Source: Deltaproteobacteria bacterium CG11_big_fil_rev_8_21_14_0_20_45_16
GTDB lineage: Bacteria > Bdellovibrionota > UBA2394
Length of the DNA stretch: 64,000 nt
Reading direction: 5' to 3'
Assembly: GCA_002787535.1 (NCBI GenBank)
Contig: PCXB01000004.1
Location: forward strand, 1 to 64,000
The position numbers and the translations under genes are program-made. The notes beneath the pieces were generated by a model. It searched no databases, had not been told where the DNA came from, and saw nothing but the letters and a program-made list of their open reading frames with translations. Shown here in pieces: positions 33,601 through 42,644 of the stretch (position 1 is the first letter of the stretch; every line of letters begins with the position of its first letter).

Positions 33601-36202
33601 CTGTAATATCACCAGCTCCATCTTTGGTAGCGTAATAAATTCGAGTCCGCGCGGGATTAGTAAAAACGATTTCATCCGAAAGTTCGGTTCGAACATAAAA
33701 GAGTGAGCTTGCACCGACAAAAATTCCTTCTGGCAATCGAGTCGCAATCAAATCGCGAGTGGAAAAATCCGTTGCTGTAAACGAATAGAAACCTGAATCA
33801 CTCGCATCGGGCAGAACATAAAGTAGCCGCCCGGCTCCACCAGCTCGAATTTCGGGCGCCATAATCTTGGATGGATTACGAGGCAGTTGAGTTCCAATTG
33901 AAGTCAGCGCCGGATATTCAGCCACGGATTGATAGGGGGCACTGGTTTGTGATTGTGGATCATAGACAGTTAGGCCCGTCGTGGTCTGGGCTGAGAAATA
34001 ATATTCGATGACTTGGCCCTCAGACAAAAGAGGCAAATCAACCGTATAGACGTTGACTCCGCCATCGGTCATAACTATTTGCTGCCAGCTCCCTCCGTCG
34101 ATGCGATAGAAGAAAATACCCGTATTATCTAACGCGGCCGAAAGTCCGTTGGACACAGTTAGAGTAATGGTCACGGTGGCTCCCGGAAGAATAACTCGAG
34201 GAATCGAACTATAAGAAAAATTTAGGTAAGTTGGACAGGAGATGCCGTGCGCTTCCAGGGCATTACAAATTTCTTCTTGATTGGGAGTAGAGTCCTCGAG
34301 GTCAGCGTTATCGTCATCGATGGTCAGTAATTCAACAGCCGTTGTGGGGTGTGCTGAATTCGTACCCGCACCCCCAGCCGTCGCGACCAACCAATCAACA
34401 AAAAGCTGCTGAGTTGAACTCAAGCCCATAGTCTGCCGAAGATCCCAAAATATTCCCGCTAGTACCTGGCCACAATAATGTATGGCGCCACTGCAAGGAT
34501 ACTGCACATCTGCGGTTGCAGGATTTCGTAGATAGTCACCATCGATCCGAAGGTCATAACCTACGCCCGAAGTATCATACAGGAGCATCGCCAAACTATC
34601 TCCGACGCCTTCACCAAAGGCTCCTTGAACAAGGCCCAATTCATTAACTACATGATGGCCATATTCATGAGCAACGACGGTACTATAGGCAGAATTCCGA
34701 CAATCTGCTTTGGATCGATAAAAATTAAATTCCGTACCCGCAATATAGGCCGCATTACAAGGATCTGTTGGGACCGCGTAATCCATGTTCACACGAGAAT
34801 CGATATTATTATTGAGTGTTAGGATTCCCGCCGTTCGATCTCGGATGAAATTGTAAGCTAAGCTCCCAACATAAAACGCATTGACCTGAGATGTATCCTC
34901 TTCCGCTGGATCTGGATTGAATTCAAAATCGATGACATCGTTTACCATGCCAATTGCTTGAGTGAAGCTTAAATCATTTCCTTGATCGTCGATCACAGTG
35001 ATTCGAGGTCCATCTAGGGCAACGCCAACGTTTTGGGGAAGCCCTCCAGCATCGACTATCGCATAATCACCATTTTGATCCGTATCATCGCTATTACCTC
35101 CAGCAATCTGAACGGTAATTTCTTCTAAAGCCACGGATTCAGCTTCGTTTGACGTGGTGTCGGGCTCAATACCTGGCGTTGCGAAGCCTGTAACGTTTCC
35201 AGAGATATCCGCATCACTTTTTTCGGATTGTGTATTTATAATTTGGCCAGTCGTTGCATCAAGAAAGAATAGCTTTTGGTCGATTACGGAATTGGAGTCC
35301 CCATATTTTTTTCCACGTACTTTCCAGGTTCGGACGGATTCTGAAATTATGGGTGAAGGATGATCGATGAGGATTACCAACTCAGGCGCTTCGAACTCAA
35401 ACTCTGTTCCATACACTAGATCCGATCGGAGATTGTCTAAGATATTTTGCGATGAATAATTTATCGCTCCAAAACCTGTCGATGGAGGGTGCGCAATCTT
35501 TGAGTACATAAAGGCCACACGAGGTGAGCCGTTGATTCTTTTAAGCATCAAGCGAATCAAACTCGCTTCAACAGGACTTTGACTTAGATACTGTCGATAA
35601 GAATAAACAGTAATGCTGCCGTTTTTGATATCTTCCTTTCTTAAAAATCGAAGATCGATTTGTGACAAACCAATCACAGAACCGTTCTGAGCGATCCAAT
35701 TGGAAACAATATCATCATCACTTTGTGGAGAGTCCTCGGACAAAGTGGAACCAAAAATAATTCGCTCAGATGCACTGGGCTCCATCGTCATTGCACCCGG
35801 GTTCTGCTGCAAAATCATCTGAAGAGCTTCAGAGCCTTCTGTCTGGAACTCAAAACTTTCTAGCTCCGGAAGTGGCCGGTTTGGCTCGGGTTGTACTTCG
35901 GGTTGAGGTTCAGGCGTCGGCTCGGGTTGCAACCCGAGAATTTGTCCTACATCTTCTGGTGCCTCTTCAACTTCAATGGGCAACTCAATGGGTGCCTCCG
36001 AAAAGTTCGGCAAATTCTCAACCGCAGGCGTGTCCGAAACATTCTGAGGAATGAGAGCCGATCCTTCTGACGCAGGCGTATCCGCCGGCAGATCGGGGGA
36101 AGACTCGGACGTTTCAATTTTGGTTCCCCTCTCTTCCGGGATACAAGACGCCAAACCGACGCTGAGCATAAAAACCAAACTGAGCCTTATGGCATCTTTC
36201 AC
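30686..36202 (-). CDS. Giant lipoprotein: M36-like metallopeptidase plus beta-propeller
   Basis: 1838 residues. The signal ends in the lipobox LASC (Cys20), and an acidic/Pro-rich stalk follows (about 25-115, with PEPTPEPQPEVQPEP). Residues about 120-340 look like a fungalysin/thermolysin propeptide-type region. The catalytic zinc motif is HEYGHH at 512-517, with the third ligand expected in GEGVGD (E531), as in M36 fungalysins. A beta-sandwich (about 660-770) follows. More than 1000 residues then carry repeated YVTN/NHL-type blades such as NRDSDSLSIINAGTGATV, NNGSDNVMVYDTTTDTLV and NYADDTITVIN. It is probably outer-membrane anchored. The peptidase could mature itself or act on external proteins, and the propeller probably binds a partner. 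Fusion of these parts at this size is unusual. Confidence 0.85.
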   Translation of the reverse strand: MKDAIRLSLVFMLSVGLASCIPEERGTKIETSESSPDLPADTPASEGSALIPQNVSDTPAVENLPNFSEAPIELPIEVEEAPEDVGQILGLQPEPTPEPQPEVQPEPNRPLPELESFEFQTEGSEALQMILQQNPGAMTMEPSASERIIFGSTLSEDSPQSDDDIVSNWIAQNGSVIGLSQIDLRFLRKEDIKNGSITVYSYRQYLSQSPVEASLIRLMLKRINGSPRVAFMYSKIAHPPSTGFGAINYSSQNILDNLRSDLVYGTEFEFEAPELVILIDHPSPIISESVRTWKVRGKKYGDSNSVIDQKLFFLDATTGQIINTQSEKSDADISGNVTGFATPGIEPDTTSNEAESVALEEITVQIAGGNSDDTDQNGDYAIVDAGGLPQNVGVALDGPRITVIDDQGNDLSFTQAIGMVNDVIDFEFNPDPAEEDTSQVNAFYVGSLAYNFIRDRTAGILTLNNNIDSRVNMDYAVPTDPCNAAYIAGTEFNFYRSKADCRNSAYSTVVAHEYGHHVVNELGLVQGAFGEGVGDSLAMLLYDTSGVGYDLRIDGDYLRNPATADVQYPCSGAIHYCGQVLAGIFWDLRQTMGLSSTQQLFVDWLVATAGGAGTNSAHPTTAVELLTIDDDNADLEDSTPNQEEICNALEAHGISCPTYLNFSYSSIPRVILPGATVTITLTVSNGLSAALDNTGIFFYRIDGGSWQQIVMTDGGVNVYTVDLPLLSEGQVIEYYFSAQTTTGLTVYDPQSQTSAPYQSVAEYPALTSIGTQLPRNPSKIMAPEIRAGGAGRLLYVLPDASDSGFYSFTATDFSTRDLIATRLPEGIFVGASSLFYVRTELSDEIVFTNPARTRIYYATKDGAGDITVDPKFCGDFQHISDIHLTEAGGALDRLIVADDVANKVYSFDIDTMDSSLCVDEVSVDVTKPLWIRSSVVGVAPAGVYVGSKLINRLRLAMYNSDDLGMIQGHMTLSNFSGNDFGGVLYETSTAQLAIALTKTGDATNGDDHIRIYSADLATTSTVPTCRTPSEVQQDHFGYVYVHCAAAKRVDVLDAANSFSNLAHLSSGNYPKSMMVHSDGANRFVSILQSNSQMFFIQWPQAATNIGQSLTTSYLNLDGKFIGMGMFGVTDELYLVSRDQDQVLSLDLTNQVEGDRLKLPLSIGSPFAESSSILHFVSSEQDTAYSFQEMSADNWRLRHYDVGDYPVQISYRNNGANDRLYVVNRDSDSLSIINAGTGATVSTLSTQDRPVFLDWNSASDLLWIANENGQSISRYDIDPTGPEAFVDHTAIGFRPKKLLYVNDGVGTVFVGGQTTVSSYTAATMAAVRSDTLPQAFTDMARTTSGGTGVVVSSINGFDLHYITRGAATQTILDHSPSFLVTDDAATTVAGHTNDDLLYVNGVEYETNPFTALFADSTYFMTFEATRDLIRLYPIGLVGASNIPSFIVPTDIEVDKSSTDSAGNIWFVDSLRAEFLRIDPDLQQISISNALLNRPVDVVGWDANDRIYVALKYMNAVMAIDATDGSSVFYSVCQAPSELAIDLSESKLYVLCAPSESIAVVSLDGNGDPSGLGLIATDLAPRSMKVDDAIDRLFVVNNGSDNVMVYDTTTDTLVTRAVTRSHPVAMDVDLATNLVTVVSEVSQELTQFAGNTGNPAVPTYTDTTQRGLQRVNVNEGTGTVWAISQSLGTIYKGPLSFSSSNNLIGNTNPHDLDISEAEDKTYILYPYADAVRIYDEVNSVQTDLALGDEPSSIYVLDSANRVYIANYADDTITVINNSGNPDVVAATVSLTDGCRPGQMFSIDVGGTDYLYIDCERNDTIEILDTTTNLLGTPFRLRIDQ

Positions 36203-36417
36203 AAGACTTACTTCGGCAAAGCTTCAACTTGCGCAAAGAGTCAGAGTGAATCTTGCTTCCTGAAGTAAAAAAATTGGTCCAGACCTGCAAAATCAATAGT
36301 GTGTCAATCAAAGGACGCAAAATTGCCCTTTCTGTTCTCTTGCTTAACCCCCTGTGTCATTAGATAATGATTAGAGTTTTCATCGTCCTTAAGTTCTAAT
36401 TTAAAAGGAGAAAATCC

Positions 36418-38313
36418 GTGTCTGTAGTCGATGCCGTCAAAAGATCCGAAGATGAACGTCAAGCCATGCAAGTCGCCGAGGATGCTCGGGAAGATAGTTG
36501 GAAACATAAAAGTTTCTGTGAGGAGCTATTTTCAGGAAAATTTAATTTTGGCTTAATCTATCCTTTTCCAGAGCAATCTCAAGATGACAAAAAAATTGGA
36601 TCAGAACATGTCGCCAAGGTACTAAAATTTTTGGAAGACAATCTTGATCCTTTGACCTTGGAACAAACTCGTGAAATCCCGCCGACCGTAATCAAGGGCT
36701 TGGCCGAGATGGGAATGTTCGGCATTAAGATTCCCAAGGAGTATGGGGGCCTTGGACTTTCTCAAACCAACTACAACCGGATCATTCATGCGGTGGGAAG
36801 CTATTGTGCTTCGACCGCTGTTTTACTCTCCGCACATCAGTCAATCGGCGTACCCCAACCTTTGAAAATATTTGGAACGCCGGAGCAAAAGAAAAGGTTT
36901 CTACCTCGATTGGCAAAAGGTGCCATTTCAGCGTTTGCGTTAACTGAACTTGAAGTGGGATCCGACCCCGCTCAAATGAAAACCACCGCCACTCTTTCGG
37001 AAGATGGAAAGCATTGGATTATCAATGGAACCAAACTCTGGTGTACTAACGGTCCAGTCGCGGAAATCATTATTGTCATGGCCGTCACGCCTCCAAAAAA
37101 ATTACCCGATGGTCGAGAGAAAAAGCAAATTTCAGCTTTCATCGTTGAAAGCAATTCGCCTGGATTCAGCGTTTTGTATCGCTGTGACTTTATGGGCCTC
37201 AAAGGAATTCAAAACGGTCTACTAAAGTTTGATAATGTAAAAATCCCGCGAGAAAATTTGTTGTGGGACGAAGGTAAGGGTCTCAAACTAGCTCTCGTTA
37301 CCCTAAATACAGGACGTTTGACTTTGCCCGCGGCCGTGGCGGGTGGCTCTCGAGTGTGTTTCGAAATCTCAAGAACCTGGTGTAAAGAGCGTTCTCAATG
37401 GGGCGGCCCCATTGGCGATCATGAATCAAGCGCCGCTCGATTGCTTGTTGCAGCCGGAGGAACGTATGCTCTCGACGCGGTAGCCAAACTTACCTCGGGG
37501 CTCGCTGATAGAGGTCAAACTGATATTCGAATTGAAGCTTCAGTTGCTAAATTGTTTTCGACCGGACTTTCGTGGAAAATCATCGACAATACTTTGCAGC
37601 TTCGAGGCGGGAGAGGTTATGAAACCGCTCTTAGCTTAAAAGGTCGCGGCGAGGATTATTATCCGATTGAAAAATTAATGCGAGATTCGCGAATTAACTC
37701 GATCATTGAAGGTACGAGCAATATTCAAAGGTTGTTTGTTTCGCGAGAAGCGCTTGATCGTCATTTGAGATTAGCCGGGGCGTTATTTAATCCCAAAGCT
37801 AGTATAGGTGAAAAACTGACGGCTGTTGTCAAAGCCAGCGGATATTACGCGTTTTGGTATCCTCGACTTTGGCTTAATTTCGCCTTTTGGCCGCGATATG
37901 CATGGGCTGGAGGATGGGAAGGCTGCTATCTTCGTTATGTACATAAAATGAGCGCCAGACTGGCTCGAAAAATGTTTCATGCTATGGTTTTGAATGGACC
38001 CAAATTGGAGAAGAAACAGCTAACCCTGGGTCGGATCGTCGATACGGGTTCAAACCTCTTTGTGATGGCCGCAGTTTTATCGCGCTATATGACTAGAAAG
38101 AAAAATGGCCTTCTTAATCCGTCGGAAGATATTGTCGCTCGGCGGGTTTGCGCATCGCTAAAAGCAGCTACATGTTCTTCTTATAATAAAATCCGAATAA
38201 TGCCCGGCAAAAGCCCGGTTCTAAGCCTTTCGAAAAAGATTATGGCCGGTGAACTCGACTGGTTGAGTGAGGATATTGCGGACGTAATCCGATTATCACG
38301 AGCTAAGAAGTAG
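36418..38313 (+). CDS. Acyl-CoA dehydrogenase
   Basis: FAD-dependent first step of fatty acid beta-oxidation. The GTG start has AAAAGGAG seven bases upstream. The N-terminal helical domain (LAEMGMFGIKIPKEYGGLGLS), the central FAD/acyl-CoA beta domain (FALTELEVGSDPAQMKTTA, WIINGTKLWCTNG) and the C-terminal helical domain are all recognisable. The catalytic base is the Glu of SIIEGTSNIQRL, the position used by most acyl-CoA dehydrogenases. At 631 residues it is longer than the usual 380-400, with an extra C-terminal region of about 200 residues as in VLCAD/ACAD9-like enzymes, so long-chain substrates are likely. No other beta-oxidation genes are adjacent. Confidence 0.93.
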   Translation: MSVVDAVKRSEDERQAMQVAEDAREDSWKHKSFCEELFSGKFNFGLIYPFPEQSQDDKKIGSEHVAKVLKFLEDNLDPLTLEQTREIPPTVIKGLAEMGMFGIKIPKEYGGLGLSQTNYNRIIHAVGSYCASTAVLLSAHQSIGVPQPLKIFGTPEQKKRFLPRLAKGAISAFALTELEVGSDPAQMKTTATLSEDGKHWIINGTKLWCTNGPVAEIIIVMAVTPPKKLPDGREKKQISAFIVESNSPGFSVLYRCDFMGLKGIQNGLLKFDNVKIPRENLLWDEGKGLKLALVTLNTGRLTLPAAVAGGSRVCFEISRTWCKERSQWGGPIGDHESSAARLLVAAGGTYALDAVAKLTSGLADRGQTDIRIEASVAKLFSTGLSWKIIDNTLQLRGGRGYETALSLKGRGEDYYPIEKLMRDSRINSIIEGTSNIQRLFVSREALDRHLRLAGALFNPKASIGEKLTAVVKASGYYAFWYPRLWLNFAFWPRYAWAGGWEGCYLRYVHKMSARLARKMFHAMVLNGPKLEKKQLTLGRIVDTGSNLFVMAAVLSRYMTRKKNGLLNPSEDIVARRVCASLKAATCSSYNKIRIMPGKSPVLSLSKKIMAGELDWLSEDIADVIRLSRAKK

Positions 38314-38401
38314 GCGATTCGAAAACCAAACTTGTTAAATTTTCGATTGGCAGAGATTGAAGAATCCTATTATAGCTAGCTCAGGTTTTTTGGGTATTTA
38401 A

Positions 38402-39427
38402 GTGGGCAAATTTAGTTATTTTTTAATATCAGTTATTTGTGTGGCGACTTATTCAGAGCTGAGTTTTGGCTGTCCTGCATTTCAAAAACTCGCCACTAGA
38501 GATCACCCTACCTTGGATCGAGCTGCCCTTGAGTATCAATCTACGGGGACTCAAAGTTCACAAAACATTATGTATGGACTGATGTGGTCCTATATTGAAA
38601 GAACCGCAAAGAAACTTGCTAATCGACTGCCTCCCAATATTGAAATCGCGGATCTCGAGACAGAGGGCTTCCGAGGAATGTTGGATGCTGCCACAAACTT
38701 TGATGTAACCAAGGGGGCCGTATTCGCGACCTATTCTCAGCCAAGAATCTTGGGCGCCATGTTAGATTTTATAAGGGATACCTCAGAAATTCCTCGAGTA
38801 ACGCTTACTCGTAAAAAGTTTCTTAATCGATGCCTGGAGAGATATAGAACCACATACGGTCGAAACCCTTCCCCAGAGGAACTTAGAGAGGCAGTCACTC
38901 AAGCCGTTGAGGCTAAGCGCCAAGCAGCATTAAAGAAGGGGAAACTTCCAGCCAACTTCGAATCCATTCATAGTATTGATAAAATTTTGGATACACTCAC
39001 AGTAAAGAACAACAGCTCTCTGGATAGATCAATTGATCGCCCCGAGTTCGAAAAAAGCAAAGATGATTTGGTAATTGATACGCTTTCTAGCGAAAGAGAA
39101 GGAAATCCACGAGACACTACAGAAGCTCTAAGTTTGTTTAAGTGGCTAGAAAGGAAATTAATTGACCCTGTTGATAGGGATATTTTTAGGCTCTATTTTG
39201 GCCGAGCCCTCAACTACCGTGAAGCCGGAGCCATTTTAGATCTAACTGAAAGTCGTATAAGTCAGCGTGTAAAACTGATCCGTGAGAGACTGGTTCAAGC
39301 GATTTGGAGAGAGTTTCCTGATGTAGCCTCTCGATTGAATTCACAAGCTTCAGTTGTGTCGCGGAATATCCTTTTGGGCGGTGGACTAGAAGATCTTGAA
39401 TTTGAACTTGAAACAACTCCTGAGTAA
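38402..39427 (+). CDS. FliA-like sigma factor with signal-peptide-like N-terminus
   Basis: Residues about 57-128 match sigma-70 region 2 of the FliA/WhiG type (RLPPNIEIADLETEGFRGML, FDVTKGAVFATYSQPRILGA). Residues about 135-165 match region 3 (TYGRNPSPEELREAV). Residues about 255-305 match the region 4 helix-turn-helix (YREAGAILDLTESRISQRV). Unusually, the protein begins MGKFSYFLISVICVATYSEL followed by SFGC, which looks like a Sec signal peptide with a possible cleavage after SFG. The start is a GTG with only a weak Shine-Dalgarno. In-frame alternatives are a TTG near residue 38 and an ATG at residue 57; the latter would trim the helix before region 2. It is convergent with the SpoVR-YhbH fusion gene, one base apart. 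Whether it acts in this cell, is tethered to the membrane, or is exported is open. Confidence 0.8.
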   Translation: MGKFSYFLISVICVATYSELSFGCPAFQKLATRDHPTLDRAALEYQSTGTQSSQNIMYGLMWSYIERTAKKLANRLPPNIEIADLETEGFRGMLDAATNFDVTKGAVFATYSQPRILGAMLDFIRDTSEIPRVTLTRKKFLNRCLERYRTTYGRNPSPEELREAVTQAVEAKRQAALKKGKLPANFESIHSIDKILDTLTVKNNSSLDRSIDRPEFEKSKDDLVIDTLSSEREGNPRDTTEALSLFKWLERKLIDPVDRDIFRLYFGRALNYREAGAILDLTESRISQRVKLIRERLVQAIWREFPDVASRLNSQASVVSRNILLGGGLEDLEFELETTPE

Positions 39428-39428
39428 C

Positions 39429-42400
39429 TTATTCCTTCCCAAAATAAGTCAGTAGCGCTCGAATCATACTCGCGCCATCCGTGCCAAGTTCGGCATATCC
39501 GATTTTCTTTGAATCTTCCTGGGATAAGGCTTTAAAGGCCTGGGATAAAACGGCCATCTCCCCGCGATACATTCCAAAAGCATCAATATGAGCGTATCCC
39601 ATATACTCGACTTGCTCAGCGAGTTTTCGGATCATCTCTACCGCCGCCTCAGTATTAAAATCATCTCCATCTGAAAAATTGAAAATATATCGATTATATT
39701 GTGACCGAGGAAAGCGCTTAAGAACTTCATCAGCTTTCTTATAACCCGAAACGGCTTCTGTTCCGCCCCCAGTGTTTTTTCTGTAATAATCCTTTTCGCT
39801 GAGTTCCTCAGCCTCCGTTCCATAGCCGATATAAACCAACTCAATATCATCGTAGACCTTGCGCAATAGCGCGGTGGTCAACTTGGCAAAAGTCTTCTCT
39901 ATCTTTCGCTTGTGCTCGTCCATGCTTCCCGACCGATCGGCTACAAACATAATAACCGCTTTCATAAAGGGCTTGGGGTGTTCTTCGCGACGATAAACAT
40001 GCAAATGCTCGGGTTTCATTCTTGAATAGCCCAACTCCAAAATATCTTGGGGATCCATTTCTTCGATGTCTTTGCCTTCCTCAATGGCCGCCGCCATACC
40101 TAGTCGAATGGCTTCTTGAGTAGTTTTGACAATATGAATTTCACCATCGCTTTTTCGAACCGAAGATTTTCTTTGATAGCGAATATCTTTGTTATTACCT
40201 TCGGTCTCTCTAATATTTTTGAGACTTAATTTTTGCAAGAGCGCTTCTAAAAATACTTCTGTGGGAATTTTGAAATCTGCGGGATTATCCTCACTTCCTT
40301 GCTCACCTCGACCTTGCCCTGCTTGAGTGCTCCCTTCTTCCTCTCCGGGCTCACCTTCCTCAGACTCCTCTCCTTGTTCCCCTTGGCCCTGGCCTTTCCC
40401 TTGAGGCTCAGGCTTCCAACTTTCGCCAGGCAAGTAAGGACCTTCACCCAACTCAAGATCTTCATCACGAAGCATTGGGAAATTCGAACTTTCTGGTTGC
40501 AAGTTCGAAGACCGCCCTAAGGCTTCTGCACCAAAGGCATCAAAAGGATTGGTCGCTAAATTTGCCCAGGAACGATCCGGCATACTCGTTGGCAATATCG
40601 AAGCACGCAAATTTCTTGCACGCTTATCCAATTGAAAGCTTGGAATGTCCGGCAAAACCTTAAGTCCAATGGACTTACCATCTGCCGAAATATTTATGGC
40701 TCGCTCTCCCTTAAGAGCTTCTTCCATAATTCGATGAAGCCGATGACTCATAAAGTTCATATACTCGATAATGGCTCGACTTGCTGAAGCGGCATGAAGG
40801 GCATGGTTTTCAGCCGAATCAACTCGGATATTATTGGCGCTCATTACTGCATCGATGTATTTTTGGAAATCCGCACGCATCGGCTCAATTACATAGCTAA
40901 GTTGAGAATTTGCGATGTATTCCTGCACACTGGAGTTTACAATTGACTTGATTTGTTCGGAGAGGGCTTGCTCGCCTTCTTCCACAATAAGTTCACCATT
41001 TGGCCGAACCGTTAGGCGTACGCGAAAGGTTTTAGCGAGATCTTCCATTCTTTCGATCGGAGGATAGGGCAGCTCTCCATAAAAACTTTCGAATTGTTTC
41101 CGCTTCACGGGGTCTTGAACAATGCTCAAGGGAACTTTTTCGTGAGCCATCCACAGACCCGAGCCAATCGTATCAAGAGTGACCGGTCTCTCTAGAATTT
41201 GCGCCAAGACATACAGTGTTGGGCCAATGGAAGCCGGATCCAAGGGAATATCAAGATAAGGATCGTGTCGGAGCAAAACTCGTCCGCTTTCGTTAAAATC
41301 AACGATTTCAATTCGAGCCTGTTTCAGATCCGGGTTGGCCACTCGATGAGCAATCAAATCTGCAATACGTTCGGGATCACGAGTGATCGCTAGGTTTTTG
41401 GGCCCTGCCTGGGGATCATCAACTTCATTTGGCTTTTGTTTTCGATAGAGCAAAAGCCCATGACGCTCAACAAATTCATGATTATAGGCCAGGCGCAACA
41501 AACTATAATCCGTTAGCCCACTCTGCATCAAATCTCTTGCGTAGTCCGCGAACTGGCGATCTTGCTCCAACACACTTAGGCTCACAATTTCCGGACGCCT
41601 TAAGAATCTTTCGTATAAAATGAACCAAGCCTGAACACCCGTAAAATATGGACTCGATAAATCCGGTCGAGCAGCGACTCCTGCATTGATATTTCCAAAC
41701 TCAATCGCATTCGCCGGGGAATTATATTTACTGTGCTTGAGAATCAGATACTCAGAAAAAGTTGCCCAACCTTCATTAATAATTCTTCCATGATAGAAAA
41801 CAGGATCAAGCCGCCGCTTTCTCTCAAAAAGTTCGAGTAGTTCCGTCTTCCACGACGCTGCAGAAGACGGGAGATTATATACCAGCGCCTGCATGACGGA
41901 TCGCGTGGGAGCTAGGGGATGCCTCTGCTGAGTTTCGACGACCCTTTGGATGGGCTTTCCGTCGGCCCGCTCACTCTCTTGAAGACGCGCGCGTTGATTC
42001 ACGACCGAATTCTCATAACGCTCAGGCAAATCAATACTGCCACGTGAAAAATCCTGTAGACTCACAAGGCTTTGAAGCCATTGATAGTAACGAGTAACCT
42101 CCTCGTAGTCTTCCGTCTCGATCAACTCGCCCATTCGGTGCGCCAGCAGCGATGAATCAAAGATTCGATCCGGAGCTCGCTGTAACTTTAGAATAAAATG
42201 CTTATTAAAATCATAATGACCCGCGACATGGGATAAAACGATCAAAGTAGCTTCATCTGAACTTGTATCATTAAGATATTGAAGGTCCCGCGTATGACCC
42301 GCTTCGATAAATTCAAGGACGCTGGTTCCCATCGATGCCGCCTGAAGAATGGAGTAGCCATCTAACCAAAATGGCGCCGGATCGCCCAAACCGCCTATCA

Positions 42401-42644
42401 GACCAACCAGGGAGTTGGGAGTTAGTGATTGAATCATCATATCGGGAACTTGATAACCAAGTTGCGGTGCAATCCTATGGTAGATCTCCTGAGAAGCATC
42501 GGCATAGAACTCCATCCGATCAGAGTCTCGCCCACTTCCGTGGATAACAATTTTTGCTAAATCATGAGAACAGCGCCCGCCATTGTGAGCGTGCAACGTG
42601 ATCGGAGCTAAACAGGAAAAGAGCAATAAGCCTAAATTTCTCAT
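39429..42644 (-). CDS. Exported SpoVR-YhbH (DUF444) fusion protein
   Basis: Signal peptide MRNLGLLLFSCLAPITLHA, then HNGGRC. The N-terminal two thirds match SpoVR/YcgB: LSHVAGHYDFNKHF near residue 136 and NEGWATFSEYLIL near 290, then a RPDLSSPYFTGVQAWFILYE-type region. An acidic Gly/Gln/Glu linker follows (about 730-770). The C-terminal 300 residues match YhbH/YeaH (DUF444): IRYQRKSSVRKSDGE, a VWA MIDAS FVADRSGSM near 899, YIGYGTEAEELSEKDYYR, then TGGGTEAVS. In other bacteria SpoVR and YhbH are separate cytoplasmic proteins encoded beside PrkA. Here they are fused and carry an export signal. The ATG overlaps the upstream gene's stop by 4 bp (ATGA). It is the last gene of a three-gene operon. 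Confidence 0.88.
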   Translation of the reverse strand: MRNLGLLLFSCLAPITLHAHNGGRCSHDLAKIVIHGSGRDSDRMEFYADASQEIYHRIAPQLGYQVPDMMIQSLTPNSLVGLIGGLGDPAPFWLDGYSILQAASMGTSVLEFIEAGHTRDLQYLNDTSSDEATLIVLSHVAGHYDFNKHFILKLQRAPDRIFDSSLLAHRMGELIETEDYEEVTRYYQWLQSLVSLQDFSRGSIDLPERYENSVVNQRARLQESERADGKPIQRVVETQQRHPLAPTRSVMQALVYNLPSSAASWKTELLELFERKRRLDPVFYHGRIINEGWATFSEYLILKHSKYNSPANAIEFGNINAGVAARPDLSSPYFTGVQAWFILYERFLRRPEIVSLSVLEQDRQFADYARDLMQSGLTDYSLLRLAYNHEFVERHGLLLYRKQKPNEVDDPQAGPKNLAITRDPERIADLIAHRVANPDLKQARIEIVDFNESGRVLLRHDPYLDIPLDPASIGPTLYVLAQILERPVTLDTIGSGLWMAHEKVPLSIVQDPVKRKQFESFYGELPYPPIERMEDLAKTFRVRLTVRPNGELIVEEGEQALSEQIKSIVNSSVQEYIANSQLSYVIEPMRADFQKYIDAVMSANNIRVDSAENHALHAASASRAIIEYMNFMSHRLHRIMEEALKGERAINISADGKSIGLKVLPDIPSFQLDKRARNLRASILPTSMPDRSWANLATNPFDAFGAEALGRSSNLQPESSNFPMLRDEDLELGEGPYLPGESWKPEPQGKGQGQGEQGEESEEGEPGEEEGSTQAGQGRGEQGSEDNPADFKIPTEVFLEALLQKLSLKNIRETEGNNKDIRYQRKSSVRKSDGEIHIVKTTQEAIRLGMAAAIEEGKDIEEMDPQDILELGYSRMKPEHLHVYRREEHPKPFMKAVIMFVADRSGSMDEHKRKIEKTFAKLTTALLRKVYDDIELVYIGYGTEAEELSEKDYYRKNTGGGTEAVSGYKKADEVLKRFPRSQYNRYIFNFSDGDDFNTEAAVEMIRKLAEQVEYMGYAHIDAFGMYRGEMAVLSQAFKALSQEDSKKIGYAELGTDGASMIRALLTYFGKE

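Noticed and set aside
38314-38401. Promoter TTGGCA-N15-TATTAT before the sigma factor gene
   Set aside because: The spacing of 15 is short and the match modest; not enough to annotate.
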